A stretch of 64,000 bases of DNA, from the NCBI RefSeq assembly GCF_036231355.1, contig NZ_CP109496.1, positions 4,712,001-4,776,000 of the forward strand, read 5' to 3'. Positions 9,547 through 17,422 of the stretch are shown here, piece after piece. Every line of letters begins with the position of its first letter. Positions within the stretch are counted from its first letter, which is position 1. This DNA is from Streptomyces sp. NBC_01431 (GTDB lineage Bacteria; Actinomycetota; Actinomycetes; Streptomycetales; Streptomycetaceae). A program made the translations under genes and the position numbers. The notes under the pieces are model-generated. The model did not search any database, was not told the DNA's origin, and saw only the letters and a program-made list of their open reading frames with translations.

Positions 9547-9604
9547 AACTCCACCATCCATCCGAGGGAACCGCCCCGCATCCCGACTGACGGCTCAGGC
9601 CGCC

Positions 9605-9945
9605 GTTCGTGATTTCCGGTCCACCGGCTTGGTCCTGCTGATCCTCTTCGCGGCCTGCTCTCGCTGTTGTCCGTCGTCGCGGTCCGGGCGAACAGCATCG
9701 GCGGGACACGGACCGTGATGTCGCCACGGTGGGGCCGCTCGCCTCCGATCCCGATGCGCATCGCCTGGGTGCGGTCGGGCGGTTCGTGCACCGCTTCAAA
9801 TGGTGGGTCGGGACCGCGGTCTTGGCCGTCGCCGCGATCGTCCTGGTCACCTGGAACTACCCGACCACGATGGTCGTGGTGTGGACCACGGTGATCGTGC
9901 TGGTGGGCTTCGCGGTCCGTTGGTTTCCTGGACACCGGCTCCGCA
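9605..9945 (+). pseudogene. Remnant of a large membrane protein: two frameshifts and internal deletion
   Basis: Three short stretches, each one frame apart, read as consecutive parts of one protein: RDFRSTGLVLLILFAA (9608-9655), LLSLLSVVAVRANSIGG (9655-9704) and DTDRDVATVGPLASDP (9705 onward). The pattern helix, VVAV, then DTDRxVATVxPLASDP is how a common streptomycete membrane protein of roughly 400 residues begins. After it the sequence jumps to a C-terminal helix pair (FKWWVGTAVLAVAAIV and MVVVWTTVIVLVGFAV). The middle few hundred residues are therefore missing. The family match is from memory and would need a search. Confidence 0.6.
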
Positions 9946-9970
9946 CCGACGACCGACTCCCATGCAGCCG

Positions 9971-10001
9971 CCGCTTCCCTGACGTATCGCCAGGGAAGCG
10001 G
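9971..10001. terminator. Perfect 11-bp inverted repeat between two remnants
   Basis: CCGCTTCCCTG and its exact complement CAGGGAAGCGG flank a 9-base loop. It sits where the plus-strand remnant and the minus-strand remnant meet, so it may be a bidirectional terminator or a rearrangement scar. Confidence 0.55.
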
Positions 10002-10009
10002 TCGCGTGC

Positions 10010-10294
10010 GCCGCCGGCGGTGGTCTCGCGGATGTGGTCGTCGAACGCCTGCTGACGGGCTTGGACATGCTGCCTCTCGTGCTCGTCCATGTCCTTGCCG
10101 CGGGCCAGGACATGGACGAGCACGCCGAGGAAGGGGAGCACGACTACGAAGACGAGCCCCCCTGCCTTGCCCATTCCGCTGAGCGTGTCGTCCCGGAAGA
10201 TGTCACCGATACAGCGAAAGAGCAGGACGAACCACAGGATCCACATGGTCGTCCAGAAGACCCCGAGAACCGGGTAGTCGTAGGCCAGGTTCGT
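10010..10294 (-). pseudogene. Degraded PLDc_N/SHOCT-type small membrane protein, start codon lost
   Basis: The frame reads NLAYDYPVLGVFWTTMWILW, then FRDDTLSGMGKAG, then LPFLGVLVHVLARGKDMDEH and a QQAFDDHIRE tail. This is the usual layout of small actinobacterial membrane proteins with two helices followed by a SHOCT domain. The codon expected to be ATG before NLAYDY is ACG (10294-10292), and no ATG or GTG stands in frame nearby. The SHOCT tail is also missing: similarity stops at about 10010 and the frame runs on as unrelated arginine-rich sequence to 9857. I infer a dead gene. Translation from a rare ACG or CTG start is the alternative. Confidence 0.55.
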
Positions 10295-10305
10295 GTGAGC
10301 GCTTC

Positions 10306-10653
10306 TTATTCCTCGCCTTCGTCGGGCAGGGTCAGACCGAAGGCTTCGCCGATATTGCGGGCGGCGGACACCACGCGGGCGCTGCCGACCACGGGGGCGA
10401 CCGCCACGAGGACGCCCTGGATCTTCTCCACGGGCACGCCGAGTTCTTCGGCGGCGCCGACGTTGAGCAGGTACGAGGCGGGGGAGGCGTCCATGGCCAC
10501 CAGCGCCGCGATACGCGCCAGCAGGTACGTCTCCGGGTCCAGCCCCGACCGCTCGAACGTGTCGAGCGTCATCTGGACAAGCGTTTCGAACACGGGGGCG
10601 TCCGCCTCGGCGAGGGCGCTGACACCACCTGTCCCGGTTGTTTCGGCTGCCAT
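10306..10653 (-). CDS. Carboxymuconolactone decarboxylase (AhpD-like) family protein
   Basis: The 115-residue protein contains ETYLLARIAALVAMDAS and GVPVEKIQGVLVAVAP, the core helices of the CMD/AhpD fold. The CxxxH redox motif of AhpD peroxidases is absent, so a peroxidase role is unlikely and the function is unknown. ATG 10653 has AGAAGGAG at a good distance. It is probably cytoplasmic. It ends 12 bases from the remnant of a small membrane protein on the same strand. In streptomycetes such CMD proteins commonly sit next to small SHOCT-type membrane genes, so the two may once have formed an operon. Confidence 0.8.
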   Translation of the reverse strand: MAAETTGTGGVSALAEADAPVFETLVQMTLDTFERSGLDPETYLLARIAALVAMDASPASYLLNVGAAEELGVPVEKIQGVLVAVAPVVGSARVVSAARNIGEAFGLTLPDEGEE

Positions 10654-10761
10654 GATCCGGCTCCTTCTTCAGAGGGTGTGGTGCTGCTGTTCCTGGAGAA
10701 CTCCATTTGAGCCCCGCCTGCCTGAAGTGGCATGACCCGCAGCGGGTGATTTTGGTTTTTC

Positions 10762-10930
10762 CGGGGTCGGCGGGCGGCACCGGCGAGGCGTCGTCACCGC
10801 CCACGCGGATGCCGTCCCCGACGACGCAGAAGCAACCGGGCTGGGTGACGATGTCGTCGCTGCCCACCTCCTGGCCGTCCACGCAGAGGGTGAGGGTGCC
10901 CGCAGCGCCGGGCATCGCGAGGTCGGGCAT
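10762..10930 (-). pseudogene. C-terminal fragment of an arylsulfatase-like gene
   Basis: Read on the minus strand from about 10930, the frame gives GTLTLCVDGQEVGSDDIVTQ followed by PGCFCVVGDGIRVGGDDASPV. This resembles the C-terminal beta-sandwich of actinobacterial arylsulfatases (GTLTLYVNG..VG...I.TQPG.F...G.G..VG.D...PV). The sulfatase catalytic domain is absent: upstream sequence is a short tandem duplication (GGCATCGCG copies near 10912-10941) and then the tRNA region. I call it a decayed fragment. The similarity is from memory of the family and is not searched. Confidence 0.45.
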
Positions 10931-11113
10931 CGCGGGGTCGGCACTGCGGCCGCCCGCTGTGGCCCGGAGGCCGTGCCGGATGATGCTGATCCGTTGGGGG
11001 CGTTATGCGGGAGATCAACTCCCCATCCGCTCACGCAAACGGCCCCGGACGAGGAGTCCGAGGCCGAGTAGGGCCCTCCCGAGGGAGGAAGCCCAGTTCA
11101 GAGCTGTAACGCG

Positions 11114-11189
11114 TGGTGCCCCCGGCAGGATTCGAACCTGCGACACCCGCTTTAGGAGAGCGGTGCTCTATCCCCTGAGCTACGGAGGC
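11114..11189 (-). tRNA. tRNA-Arg (anticodon CCU)
   Basis: On the minus strand the acceptor arm GCCTCCG pairs with CGGGGGC, the D arm and a TTCGAAT T-loop are present, and the anticodon loop CTCCTAA gives anticodon CCT, reading AGG. The CCA end is encoded. The 3' end faces the decaying region at lower coordinates, which is the side on which integrative elements insert into tRNA genes. Confidence 0.95.
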
Positions 11190-11245
11190 GTGCTGCCGAT
11201 GGCAGACGTGGACAGGGTAGCGGATGTGCGGGTGGGGGTGTGGGG

Positions 11246-11890
11246 TCAGGTCAGGGAGTGGAGGGCTTCGTCCAGGGGGCGGGGGCCGTCCGTCACTTCG
11301 AAGGTGCGGTTGTGGGTGGCCGGGACGGTCAGGCTGGCGACGGCCACCGCCGCCAGGTCCGCGCGGGACAGCTGGCCCTCCTCCACCTGCGGGCCCGCCG
11401 TGATCCGGCCCCGGGCCGCGCCGTCGTTCAGCCACGGCGGGCGGACCACCGTCCAGGTCAGGCCGGAGTGCATGAGGTGGCCGTCGGCCGCGTCCTTCGC
11501 CTCGCCGGTGGCGCGCAGATAGCGGGGCAGGCGGCTCTTGTCGCCGCTGCCCATCATGGACACCTGGATCCAGTGCCGTACGCCCGCGGCCGCCGCCGCG
11601 TCGATGGCGGCGACCACGCCCCGGTGGTCGATCAGCTCCGCCTGCTTCTTCGTCATGCTGCGGGTGGCCGCCGCGTTGATGACCGCCTCCGTCGAGGCGA
11701 ACGCGTTCGCCAGCGCGGCGGGCGTCGGGGCGGCCAGGTCCAGTTCGGCGGTGTCGATTCCGGCGGCCCGCAGCTCGGCGGCGCGCGCCGCGGTCCGCAC
11801 GACGGCGCGTACGGAGTGGCCCTGCGCCAGGAGTTGCTCGACCACGAGTCGGCCGGTGGCGCCGGTCGCGCCCAGGACGGTGATGTTCAT
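11246..11890 (-). CDS. NAD(P)-binding Rossmann-fold protein (atypical SDR)
   Basis: The 214-residue protein starts MNITVLGATGATGRLVVEQL, the glycine-rich dinucleotide motif of atypical short-chain dehydrogenases (NmrA/SDR_a5-like). A later VRHWIQVSMMGSG and a TWTVVRPPWLNDG segment match the second half of that family. The catalytic YxxxK of classical SDRs is not evident, as is usual for this subgroup, which includes quinone reductases and redox sensors. The substrate is unknown. It is followed on the same strand, with other genes upstream, by the aldo/keto reductase direction of transcription, so an operon from 12947 down to 11246 is possible. Confidence 0.85.
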   Translation of the reverse strand: MNITVLGATGATGRLVVEQLLAQGHSVRAVVRTAARAAELRAAGIDTAELDLAAPTPAALANAFASTEAVINAAATRSMTKKQAELIDHRGVVAAIDAAAAAGVRHWIQVSMMGSGDKSRLPRYLRATGEAKDAADGHLMHSGLTWTVVRPPWLNDGAARGRITAGPQVEEGQLSRADLAAVAVASLTVPATHNRTFEVTDGPRPLDEALHSLT

Positions 11891-11963
11891 GAGGGTGGGA
11901 TTCCTTTGTTGGGAGGGGGGATTGGCTCGTGGGTCGGGAGCCGGGGAGTGTGGGGGAGGGCTG

Positions 11964-12947
11964 TCAGCGGTTCACCGTTGCCATCCGCGCGGCGTCATAG
12001 CGCGGCCCCACCACCGACCCCGCCGGAACCGCCCGTTCGATCTCGGTCACCTGCTCCGCCGTCAGCCGCAGGCCCACCGCCGCGAGGTTCTCCTCCAGGT
12101 GGCGGCGGCGCTTCGTGCCGGGGATGGGGACCACCTCGGGATCCTGGGCCAGCAGCCAGGCGAGGGCCAGTTGGGCCGGGGTCGCCTCCAGGCGGGTCGC
12201 GATGCGGCGCAGGCGGTCGACCAGGGTGAGGTTGGCGGCCAGGCCCGCGCCCCTGAAGCGCGGAGCGTGCCGGCGTACGTCGTCGTCGGCGAACTGCCCC
12301 GGATCGGCGATGGCGCCCGTCAGCAGACCGCGCCCCATCGGCGAGTACGCGACGAGGCCGATGCCCAGCTCACGCAGGACCGGCAGTACGTCGCTCTCGA
12401 TGTCCCGGGTGAACAGCGAGTACTCGTACTGGCCCGCCGTGACCGGATGGACCGCGTGGGCCCTGCGTACCGTGGCGGCGGACGCCTCCGAGATGCCCAG
12501 GTGGCGCACCTTGCCCTCGCTCACCAGCTCGGCCAGCGCGCCCCAGGTTTCCTCGACGGGTACGGTCGTGTCGATGCGGTGCTGGTAGTACAGGTCCACG
12601 TGGTCCACGCCGAGGCGGCGCAGCGACGCCTCGCAGGCCGAACGGACGTAATCCGGGCGCCCGTTGATGCCCAGCGTCGTACCGTCCGGCGCGCGCTCGA
12701 TGCCGAACTTCGTGGCAAGCACGACCTCCTCGCGGCGGCGCCCCGCGATGGCCCGGCCGACCAGGGTTTCGTTGGTGAACGGGCCGTACATGTCCGCGGT
12801 GTCCAGCAGCGTGACGCCCTGGTCCAGGGCGCGGTGCAGGGTGGCGATCGACTCCGCGTCGTCGCCGGCGCCGTAGAGGTCGCTCATCCCCATGCAGCCG
12901 AGGCCCAGCGCGGACACCTTCAGGCCCGAGAGCCGACGCTCGTGCAT
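11964..12947 (-). CDS. Aldo/keto reductase
   Basis: The 327-residue protein has the typical AKR order: GLGCMGMSDLYG near the start, LLDTADMYGP (catalytic Asp and Tyr), VVLATKFG (catalytic Lys) and VDLYYQHRID (catalytic His). The C-terminal VPIPGTKRRRHLEENLAA is the NADPH-phosphate binding segment. It should reduce aldehydes or ketones in the cytoplasm using NADPH. The close relatives are YajO/AKR11-13 type enzymes with broad range, so no particular substrate is assigned. It lies 73 bases upstream of the NAD(P)-binding gene on the same strand. Confidence 0.92.
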   Translation of the reverse strand: MHERRLSGLKVSALGLGCMGMSDLYGAGDDAESIATLHRALDQGVTLLDTADMYGPFTNETLVGRAIAGRRREEVVLATKFGIERAPDGTTLGINGRPDYVRSACEASLRRLGVDHVDLYYQHRIDTTVPVEETWGALAELVSEGKVRHLGISEASAATVRRAHAVHPVTAGQYEYSLFTRDIESDVLPVLRELGIGLVAYSPMGRGLLTGAIADPGQFADDDVRRHAPRFRGAGLAANLTLVDRLRRIATRLEATPAQLALAWLLAQDPEVVPIPGTKRRRHLEENLAAVGLRLTAEQVTEIERAVPAGSVVGPRYDAARMATVNR

Positions 12948-13026
12948 TCTTCTCCTGTCATACGTGAATGGCCGATGGTGCCGGTCGCCCTGGAGCGACC
13001 CGCCGGAGCAGTAACTCGCTTGCTTC

Positions 13027-13461
13027 TCAGGTCAGTTGGACTACCGCCCTTGCCATGCCCAGGACCTTCTGGCCCTTGCTCGTCGCCGTGATGTCGACGC
13101 GTACCGTGCGGGCCTCGTCGTCCAGCTTCGCCGCCACCTTCGCGCTCACTTCGATCAGCGCCCCGGTCTCGTCGTTGGGGACGACGACCGGCTTCGTGAA
13201 GCGCACGCCGTATTCGAGGACGGCACCCGGGTCGCCCGCCCAGTCCGTGACCACGCGAGCCGCCTCCGCCATCGTGAACATGCCATGGGCGATGACGTCG
13301 GGCAGCCCGACCTCCTTGGCCGCCCGCTCGTTCCAGTGGATCGGGTTGAAGTCGCCGGATGCGCCCGCGTACCGGACCAGGGTCGCGCGGGTCACGGGGA
13401 AGGACTGCGGCGGCAGTTGGGTGCCGGGCTCGACGTCCTCGTAACGGATCTTCGCGGTCAT
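13027..13461 (-). CDS. MaoC-like (R)-hydratase, HadB-like
   Basis: The 144-residue hotdog-fold protein contains YAGASGDFNPIHWNERAA, the hydratase 2 motif with the catalytic Asp and His, and IAHGMFTMAEAARV. ATG 13461 gives MTAKIRYEDVE, the usual opening of this family; GTG 13470 overlaps the stop of the preceding gene and is an alternative. With the adjacent partner it resembles HadA/HadB, the (3R)-hydroxyacyl-ACP dehydratase heterodimer of actinobacterial fatty-acid elongation, where the B subunit carries the active site. The two genes touch, so they are translationally coupled. Confidence 0.87.
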   Translation of the reverse strand: MTAKIRYEDVEPGTQLPPQSFPVTRATLVRYAGASGDFNPIHWNERAAKEVGLPDVIAHGMFTMAEAARVVTDWAGDPGAVLEYGVRFTKPVVVPNDETGALIEVSAKVAAKLDDEARTVRVDITATSKGQKVLGMARAVVQLT

Positions 13462-13466
13462 CTCCC

Positions 13467-13919
13467 TCACGCCCCTTCCGCCGCACGCGAGACGAGCTTC
13501 ATCCAGGCCGTCACCACAAGCTCGCCTCCCTCGGCGTGAACATCGCCGCGTACGCTCAGGACGTCGTTGCCCGCCAGCGTCTCGGCCTTCTCCACGGTCG
13601 ACGTCACCGTCAGGCGGTCACCCGCGTGGACCGGGCGCCGGTAGGCGAACTTCTGGTCGCCGTGCACCACCCGGCTGAAATCCAGGCCGAGTTCGGGGTC
13701 CTCGATGATCTGGCCCGCCGCCGCGAACGTGAGGGCGAAGACGAAGGTGGGCGGCGCGATCACATCGGTGTGCCCGAGTGCCTTGGCGGCCTCCGGGCCG
13801 GTGTGGGCGCCGCTCGCGTCCCCGATGGCCGCGGCGAACTCGCGGATCTTCTCGCGGCCGACTTCATAGGGCGCGGTGGGCGGATAGGTCCGCCCCACGA
13901 AAGACTGGTCGAGCGCCAT
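13467..13919 (-). CDS. MaoC-like dehydratase partner subunit, HadA-like
   Basis: The 150-residue protein begins MALDQSFVGRTYPPTAPYEV. The open frame extends to 14018, but the ATG at 13919 starts the recognisable domain and has GGAGGTGG upstream. It carries IREFAAAIGD and PPTFVFALTF and lacks the Asp-x-x-x-x-His catalytic motif of the following gene, as expected for the non-catalytic HadA-type subunit. The stop overlaps the possible GTG start of the HadB-like gene. Together they probably dehydrate 3-hydroxyacyl-ACP in fatty-acid synthesis. The accessory cluster lacks its own dehydratase, so this pair is also the nearest possible source of that activity. Confidence 0.85.
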   Translation of the reverse strand: MALDQSFVGRTYPPTAPYEVGREKIREFAAAIGDASGAHTGPEAAKALGHTDVIAPPTFVFALTFAAAGQIIEDPELGLDFSRVVHGDQKFAYRRPVHAGDRLTVTSTVEKAETLAGNDVLSVRGDVHAEGGELVVTAWMKLVSRAAEGA

Positions 13920-14041
13920 ACGGCTCGCCACCTCCTGCAAGTCGTCGTACGGACAGGGCGAGGCCGGGGCCGCGGATGGCGTGGCTGGGGGGAGCGTCGC
14001 CGTCCGCGGCCCCGGCAACCCCCGTCCTCGGGGGCCGGGGG

Positions 14042-15127
14042 TCAGAACTTGCGGAGAACGAAGCCGTCGCGGGTCTGGGTGCCGCCGCTGCCGAAGAGGA
14101 CGTTCACATTGCTGCTCAGCACGTAGTTGCCGGACGGCGTGATCGCCACCGTGGTGGGCGCGGCCTCCGGGGAGGACGTCTTGCTCACCACGCCCGCGCT
14201 CTTCCAGCCGTCGTCCGAGCGGAGCTTGAACAGCGCGTCCACACCGGTGGAGCGGATGGTGTTGGTCGCCGCGTACAGCGTGCCGTCCGCGCCCAGCGCC
14301 ATGCCGTCCGCGCCGACGGGGCGCTCCTTCAGCGCGACCTCGGTGAACTTCCTGGGGTCGTTCAGCGGGACGCGGAAGAGCTGGCCGGTGTCGTAGCGCA
14401 CCACGATGATGAAGCCCGCCGGGTCGACGACGATGCCGTTGACGCCGACGTTCGGCAGGCCGTTCTCGTCCTTGCCCGCGTCCAGCGCCTTGTCCTGGAG
14501 GAACGTCGAGGCGTGCCCGGACGGGGTGACCTTGAAGATCGTGCCGCTGAACGAGTCGGTGACGTACGCGTTGCCCTTGGCGTCCAGCGCGAGGTCGTTG
14601 GCCAGGTGCAGGCCGGGAGCCTGGCTGAGCTCGATCCGCTTCTCCAGGGCGCCCGTCTTCAGGTTGAAGATTGCCAGGCCGCCGTAGCGGCCGCGGGTCT
14701 CCGGCGTGGAACCGACGCTGAGCAGGGCGTTCGGCCCCGCGTAGACGTCTCCGTACGTGGCGAGAAGGCGGTTGCGGGCGGCGTCCACGCGGATGCCACC
14801 CGTCGCGATCAGGCTCGGGTCGCTCACCAGGGTGTGCGGTATGCCGTCGGCGCCCACCGCCGAGATGGTGCCGTAGCGCAGCGAACCGATCAGGAAGGCG
14901 TTACGGGTCGGGTCCCAGGTCACGCCCTCGGGGTGGATGGCGTGGCCCACACCCTGGACCACGGGGGGCAGCTGGGTCGCGGCGGCGGCCGCCGCGGGGG
15001 CGTGCGGGGCGGGCTGCGGGGTGTGGGCCGACGCGGCCATCGGGAGCATCAGGACGGCGGCGAGGGACAGCGCGCCGGGGACGGCGGCTTTGCGTACGTG
15101 GCGCAGCCGGTGTGTGCGGTTCGACAT
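14042..15127 (-). CDS. Secreted SMP-30/NHL-type beta-propeller protein
   Basis: The 361-residue protein starts at ATG 15127 behind GAGGA. Residues 1-33 (MSNRTHRLRHVRKAAVPGAL and on to AASAHTP) are a twin-basic signal peptide with a cut after ASA. The mature part shows repeated blade-like segments such as HPEGVTWDPTRNAFLIGSL, ANDLALDAKGNAYVTDSF and VGADGMALGADGTLYAATN, typical of SMP-30/gluconolactonase-like six-bladed propellers. No enzymatic residues can be assigned with certainty, so lactonase activity is only possible. It stands alone, with about 200 bases of gene-free sequence upstream. Confidence 0.85.
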   Translation of the reverse strand: MSNRTHRLRHVRKAAVPGALSLAAVLMLPMAASAHTPQPAPHAPAAAAAATQLPPVVQGVGHAIHPEGVTWDPTRNAFLIGSLRYGTISAVGADGIPHTLVSDPSLIATGGIRVDAARNRLLATYGDVYAGPNALLSVGSTPETRGRYGGLAIFNLKTGALEKRIELSQAPGLHLANDLALDAKGNAYVTDSFSGTIFKVTPSGHASTFLQDKALDAGKDENGLPNVGVNGIVVDPAGFIIVVRYDTGQLFRVPLNDPRKFTEVALKERPVGADGMALGADGTLYAATNTIRSTGVDALFKLRSDDGWKSAGVVSKTSSPEAAPTTVAITPSGNYVLSSNVNVLFGSGGTQTRDGFVLRKF

Positions 15128-15329
15128 GACAAATCCTCGTGTGGCGTTGGGAGTTGGAGGGGTGGTGCTGGGTGATGTCCGGTGGTCTTGGGTGGTCGTG
15201 GTGGACATGCAGACTTTGGGGGTGTGCGCGACGCCGTCGGTCGGGGGTGGCGCGGGCTCGTGCGTGCGGCACCGTCGGGCGTGGCCGTCGCGCAACGCGG
15301 TTGGCGCGGGCCCGTGCGTGCGGCAGGCC

Positions 15330-17084
15330 TCAGCTCTTGATGGCGCAGATCGTGGCGCCCGAGGTGACCGACGCGCCTACCGCCGCGGCCAGCTCCTGCA
15401 CGGTGCCGGAGCGGTGGGCGTTGAGCGGCTGTTCCATCTTCATGGCTTCGAGGACGACGACGAGGTCGCCTTCGTTGACCTCTTGGCCTTCTTCGACGGC
15501 GACCTTGACGATGGTGCCCTGCATGGGTGAGGCGAGGGTGTCGCCGGATGCGGCTGAGCCGGCCTTCTTGGTGGCGCGGCGCTTGGGCTTGGCGCCGCCG
15601 GCGGCGGCGGTGCGGGCCAGGGTCATGCCGAGTGAGGACGGCAGGGAGACTTCGAGGCGCTTTCCGCCGACCTCGACGACGACCGTCTCGCGGCCCGGCT
15701 CCTCGTCCGTCTCGGCGTCGGCCGGAGCCGTGAACGCCGGGATCTCGTTGACGAATTCGGTTTCGATCCAGCGGGTGTGGATGTGGAAGGGGTCGCTGGT
15801 GAAGGCGGGGTCGGTGACGACGGCGCGGTGGAAGGGGATGGCGGTGGCCATGCCTTCGACGGTGAATTCGGCCAGGGCGCGTGCGGCGCGCTGGAGGGCT
15901 TGTTCGCGGGTGGCGCCGGTGACGATGAGTTTGGCGAGGAGGGAGTCCCAGGCGGGGCCGATGACGGAGCCGGATTCGACGCCGGTGTCGAGGCGGACGC
16001 CGGGGCCGGAGGGCGGGGCGAAGAGGGTGACGGTTCCGGGTGCGGGCAGGAAGCCGCGGCCGGGGTCTTCGCCGTTGATGCGGAACTCGAAGGAGTGGCC
16101 GCGCATGGCGGGGTCGTCGTAGCCGAGTTCTTCGCCGTCGGCGATGCGGAACATTTCGCGGACCAGGTCGATGCCGGTGACTTCTTCGGTGACCGGGTGT
16201 TCGACCTGGAGGCGGGTGTTGACCTCCAGGAAGGAGATCGTGCCGTCGGCGGCGACGAGGAACTCGACGGTGCCCGCGCCGACGTAGCCGGCTTCCTTGA
16301 GGATGGCTTTGGACGCGGCGTACAGCTCTGCGTTCTGGGCTTCTGTCAGGAACGGGGCGGGGGCTTCCTCGACCAGTTTCTGGTGGCGGCGCTGGAGTGA
16401 GCAGTCGCGGGTGGAGACGACGACGACGTTGCCGTGGGTGTCGGCCAGGCACTGGGTTTCGACGTGGCGGGGCTTGTCGAGGTAGCGCTCGACGAAGCAC
16501 TCGCCGCGGCCGAACGCGGCGACGGCTTCGCGGACGGCGGAGTCGTAGAGCTCGGGGACTTCTTCGAGGGTGCGGGCGACTTTGAGGCCGCGGCCGCCGC
16601 CGCCGAAGGCGGCCTTGATCGCGATGGGCAGGCCGTGTTCCTGGGCGAACGCGACGACTTCGTCGGCGCCGGAGACGGGGTCGGGGGTTCCGGCGACGAG
16701 GGGGGCGCCGGCGCGCTGGGCGATGTGGCGGGCGGCCACCTTGTCGCCGAGGTCGCGGATGGCCTGGGGCGGCGGGCCGATCCAGGTGAGGCCGGCGTCC
16801 AGGACGGCCTGGGCGAAGTCGGCGTTCTCGGACAGGAATCCGTAGCCGGGGTGGATGGCGTCCGCGCCGGAGTCGGCCGCGGCCGCGAGGACTTTGGTGA
16901 TGTCCAGGTAGCTGGCGGCCGGGGTGTCACCGCCCAGGGCGAACGCCTCGTCCGCGGCCCGGACATGCAGTGCATCCCGGTCCGGATCGGCGTAGACGGC
17001 TACGCTCGCGATCCCGGCATCCCGGCAGGCTCGGGCAACGCGGACAGCGATTTCGCCACGGTTGGCGATGAGCACCTTGCGCAC
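15330..17084 (-). CDS. accA: Acyl-CoA carboxylase alpha subunit (biotin carboxylase + biotin carrier)
   Basis: The 584-residue protein opens MRKVLIANRGEIAVRVARAC, the biotin carboxylase N-domain. It has the ATP-grasp glycine loop FGGGGRGLKV and the catalytic EVNTRLQVEHPVTEE. The C-terminus is a biotinyl domain with EAMKM and the biotin lysine at 549. It carboxylates biotin with ATP and bicarbonate and hands the carboxyl group to a beta subunit. It closely resembles the AccA2-type subunit of streptomycetes, which is usually shared by several beta subunits. Here it is 9.5 kb from the only beta and epsilon genes and next to a SARP gene, so it may be a cluster-specific copy, or the housekeeping copy with the cluster placed beside it. 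Confidence 0.95.
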   Translation of the reverse strand: MRKVLIANRGEIAVRVARACRDAGIASVAVYADPDRDALHVRAADEAFALGGDTPAASYLDITKVLAAAADSGADAIHPGYGFLSENADFAQAVLDAGLTWIGPPPQAIRDLGDKVAARHIAQRAGAPLVAGTPDPVSGADEVVAFAQEHGLPIAIKAAFGGGGRGLKVARTLEEVPELYDSAVREAVAAFGRGECFVERYLDKPRHVETQCLADTHGNVVVVSTRDCSLQRRHQKLVEEAPAPFLTEAQNAELYAASKAILKEAGYVGAGTVEFLVAADGTISFLEVNTRLQVEHPVTEEVTGIDLVREMFRIADGEELGYDDPAMRGHSFEFRINGEDPGRGFLPAPGTVTLFAPPSGPGVRLDTGVESGSVIGPAWDSLLAKLIVTGATREQALQRAARALAEFTVEGMATAIPFHRAVVTDPAFTSDPFHIHTRWIETEFVNEIPAFTAPADAETDEEPGRETVVVEVGGKRLEVSLPSSLGMTLARTAAAGGAKPKRRATKKAGSAASGDTLASPMQGTIVKVAVEEGQEVNEGDLVVVLEAMKMEQPLNAHRSGTVQELAAAVGASVTSGATICAIKS

Positions 17085-17250
17085 GACGGCTCCTCAACAA
17101 GGGCAGGGCTGTGCAACCCGTACCGGCGATCTCGGACCGGAGGCTGGGGGTTCCTGGTGGTCCTGGTTCTATGAAGGGGCGGGAAGGGGAAGGGAGTTCG
17201 GGGCTCCCGGTCGGCACGGCCGCGAGGCTCGGGTGCAGACCATTCTGGTG

Positions 17251-17337
17251 ATGCGGGAAATCGGGGAATGCGGGAAATCGGGGAATGCGGGAAATCGGGG
17301 AATGCGGGAAGTTCGGGGAATGTGGGAAATCTGCGGG
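17251..17337. repeat. 17-bp tandem repeat array between accA and SARP gene
   Basis: Three exact copies of ATGCGGGAAATCGGGGA at 17251-17301 are followed by two degenerate copies to 17337, and scattered GGGAAT pieces continue to about 17385. The gene-free interval 17085-17422 holds nothing else that I can recognise. The period is not a multiple of a helical turn, and the unit does not resemble the heptamer direct repeats bound by SARPs. Confidence 0.85.
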
Positions 17338-17422
17338 CCCTGGGAATGCGGGCATCCCCTGGGAAGTCCCGGGAATCCGGTGTTGTCTCCGGAGTGGCCT
17401 CCGATGGGTCTCCGGTGGCGCT

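Noticed and set aside
6968..11189. Integrative element bounded by att repeats at tRNA-Arg
   Set aside because: No integrase, excisionase or replication gene and no second copy of the tRNA 3' end was seen, so only an old, decayed insertion can be suggested.
17251..17337. Tandem 17-bp repeats as a CRISPR array
   Set aside because: There are no unique spacers between the units, the repeats are directly adjacent, and no cas genes are in the window.
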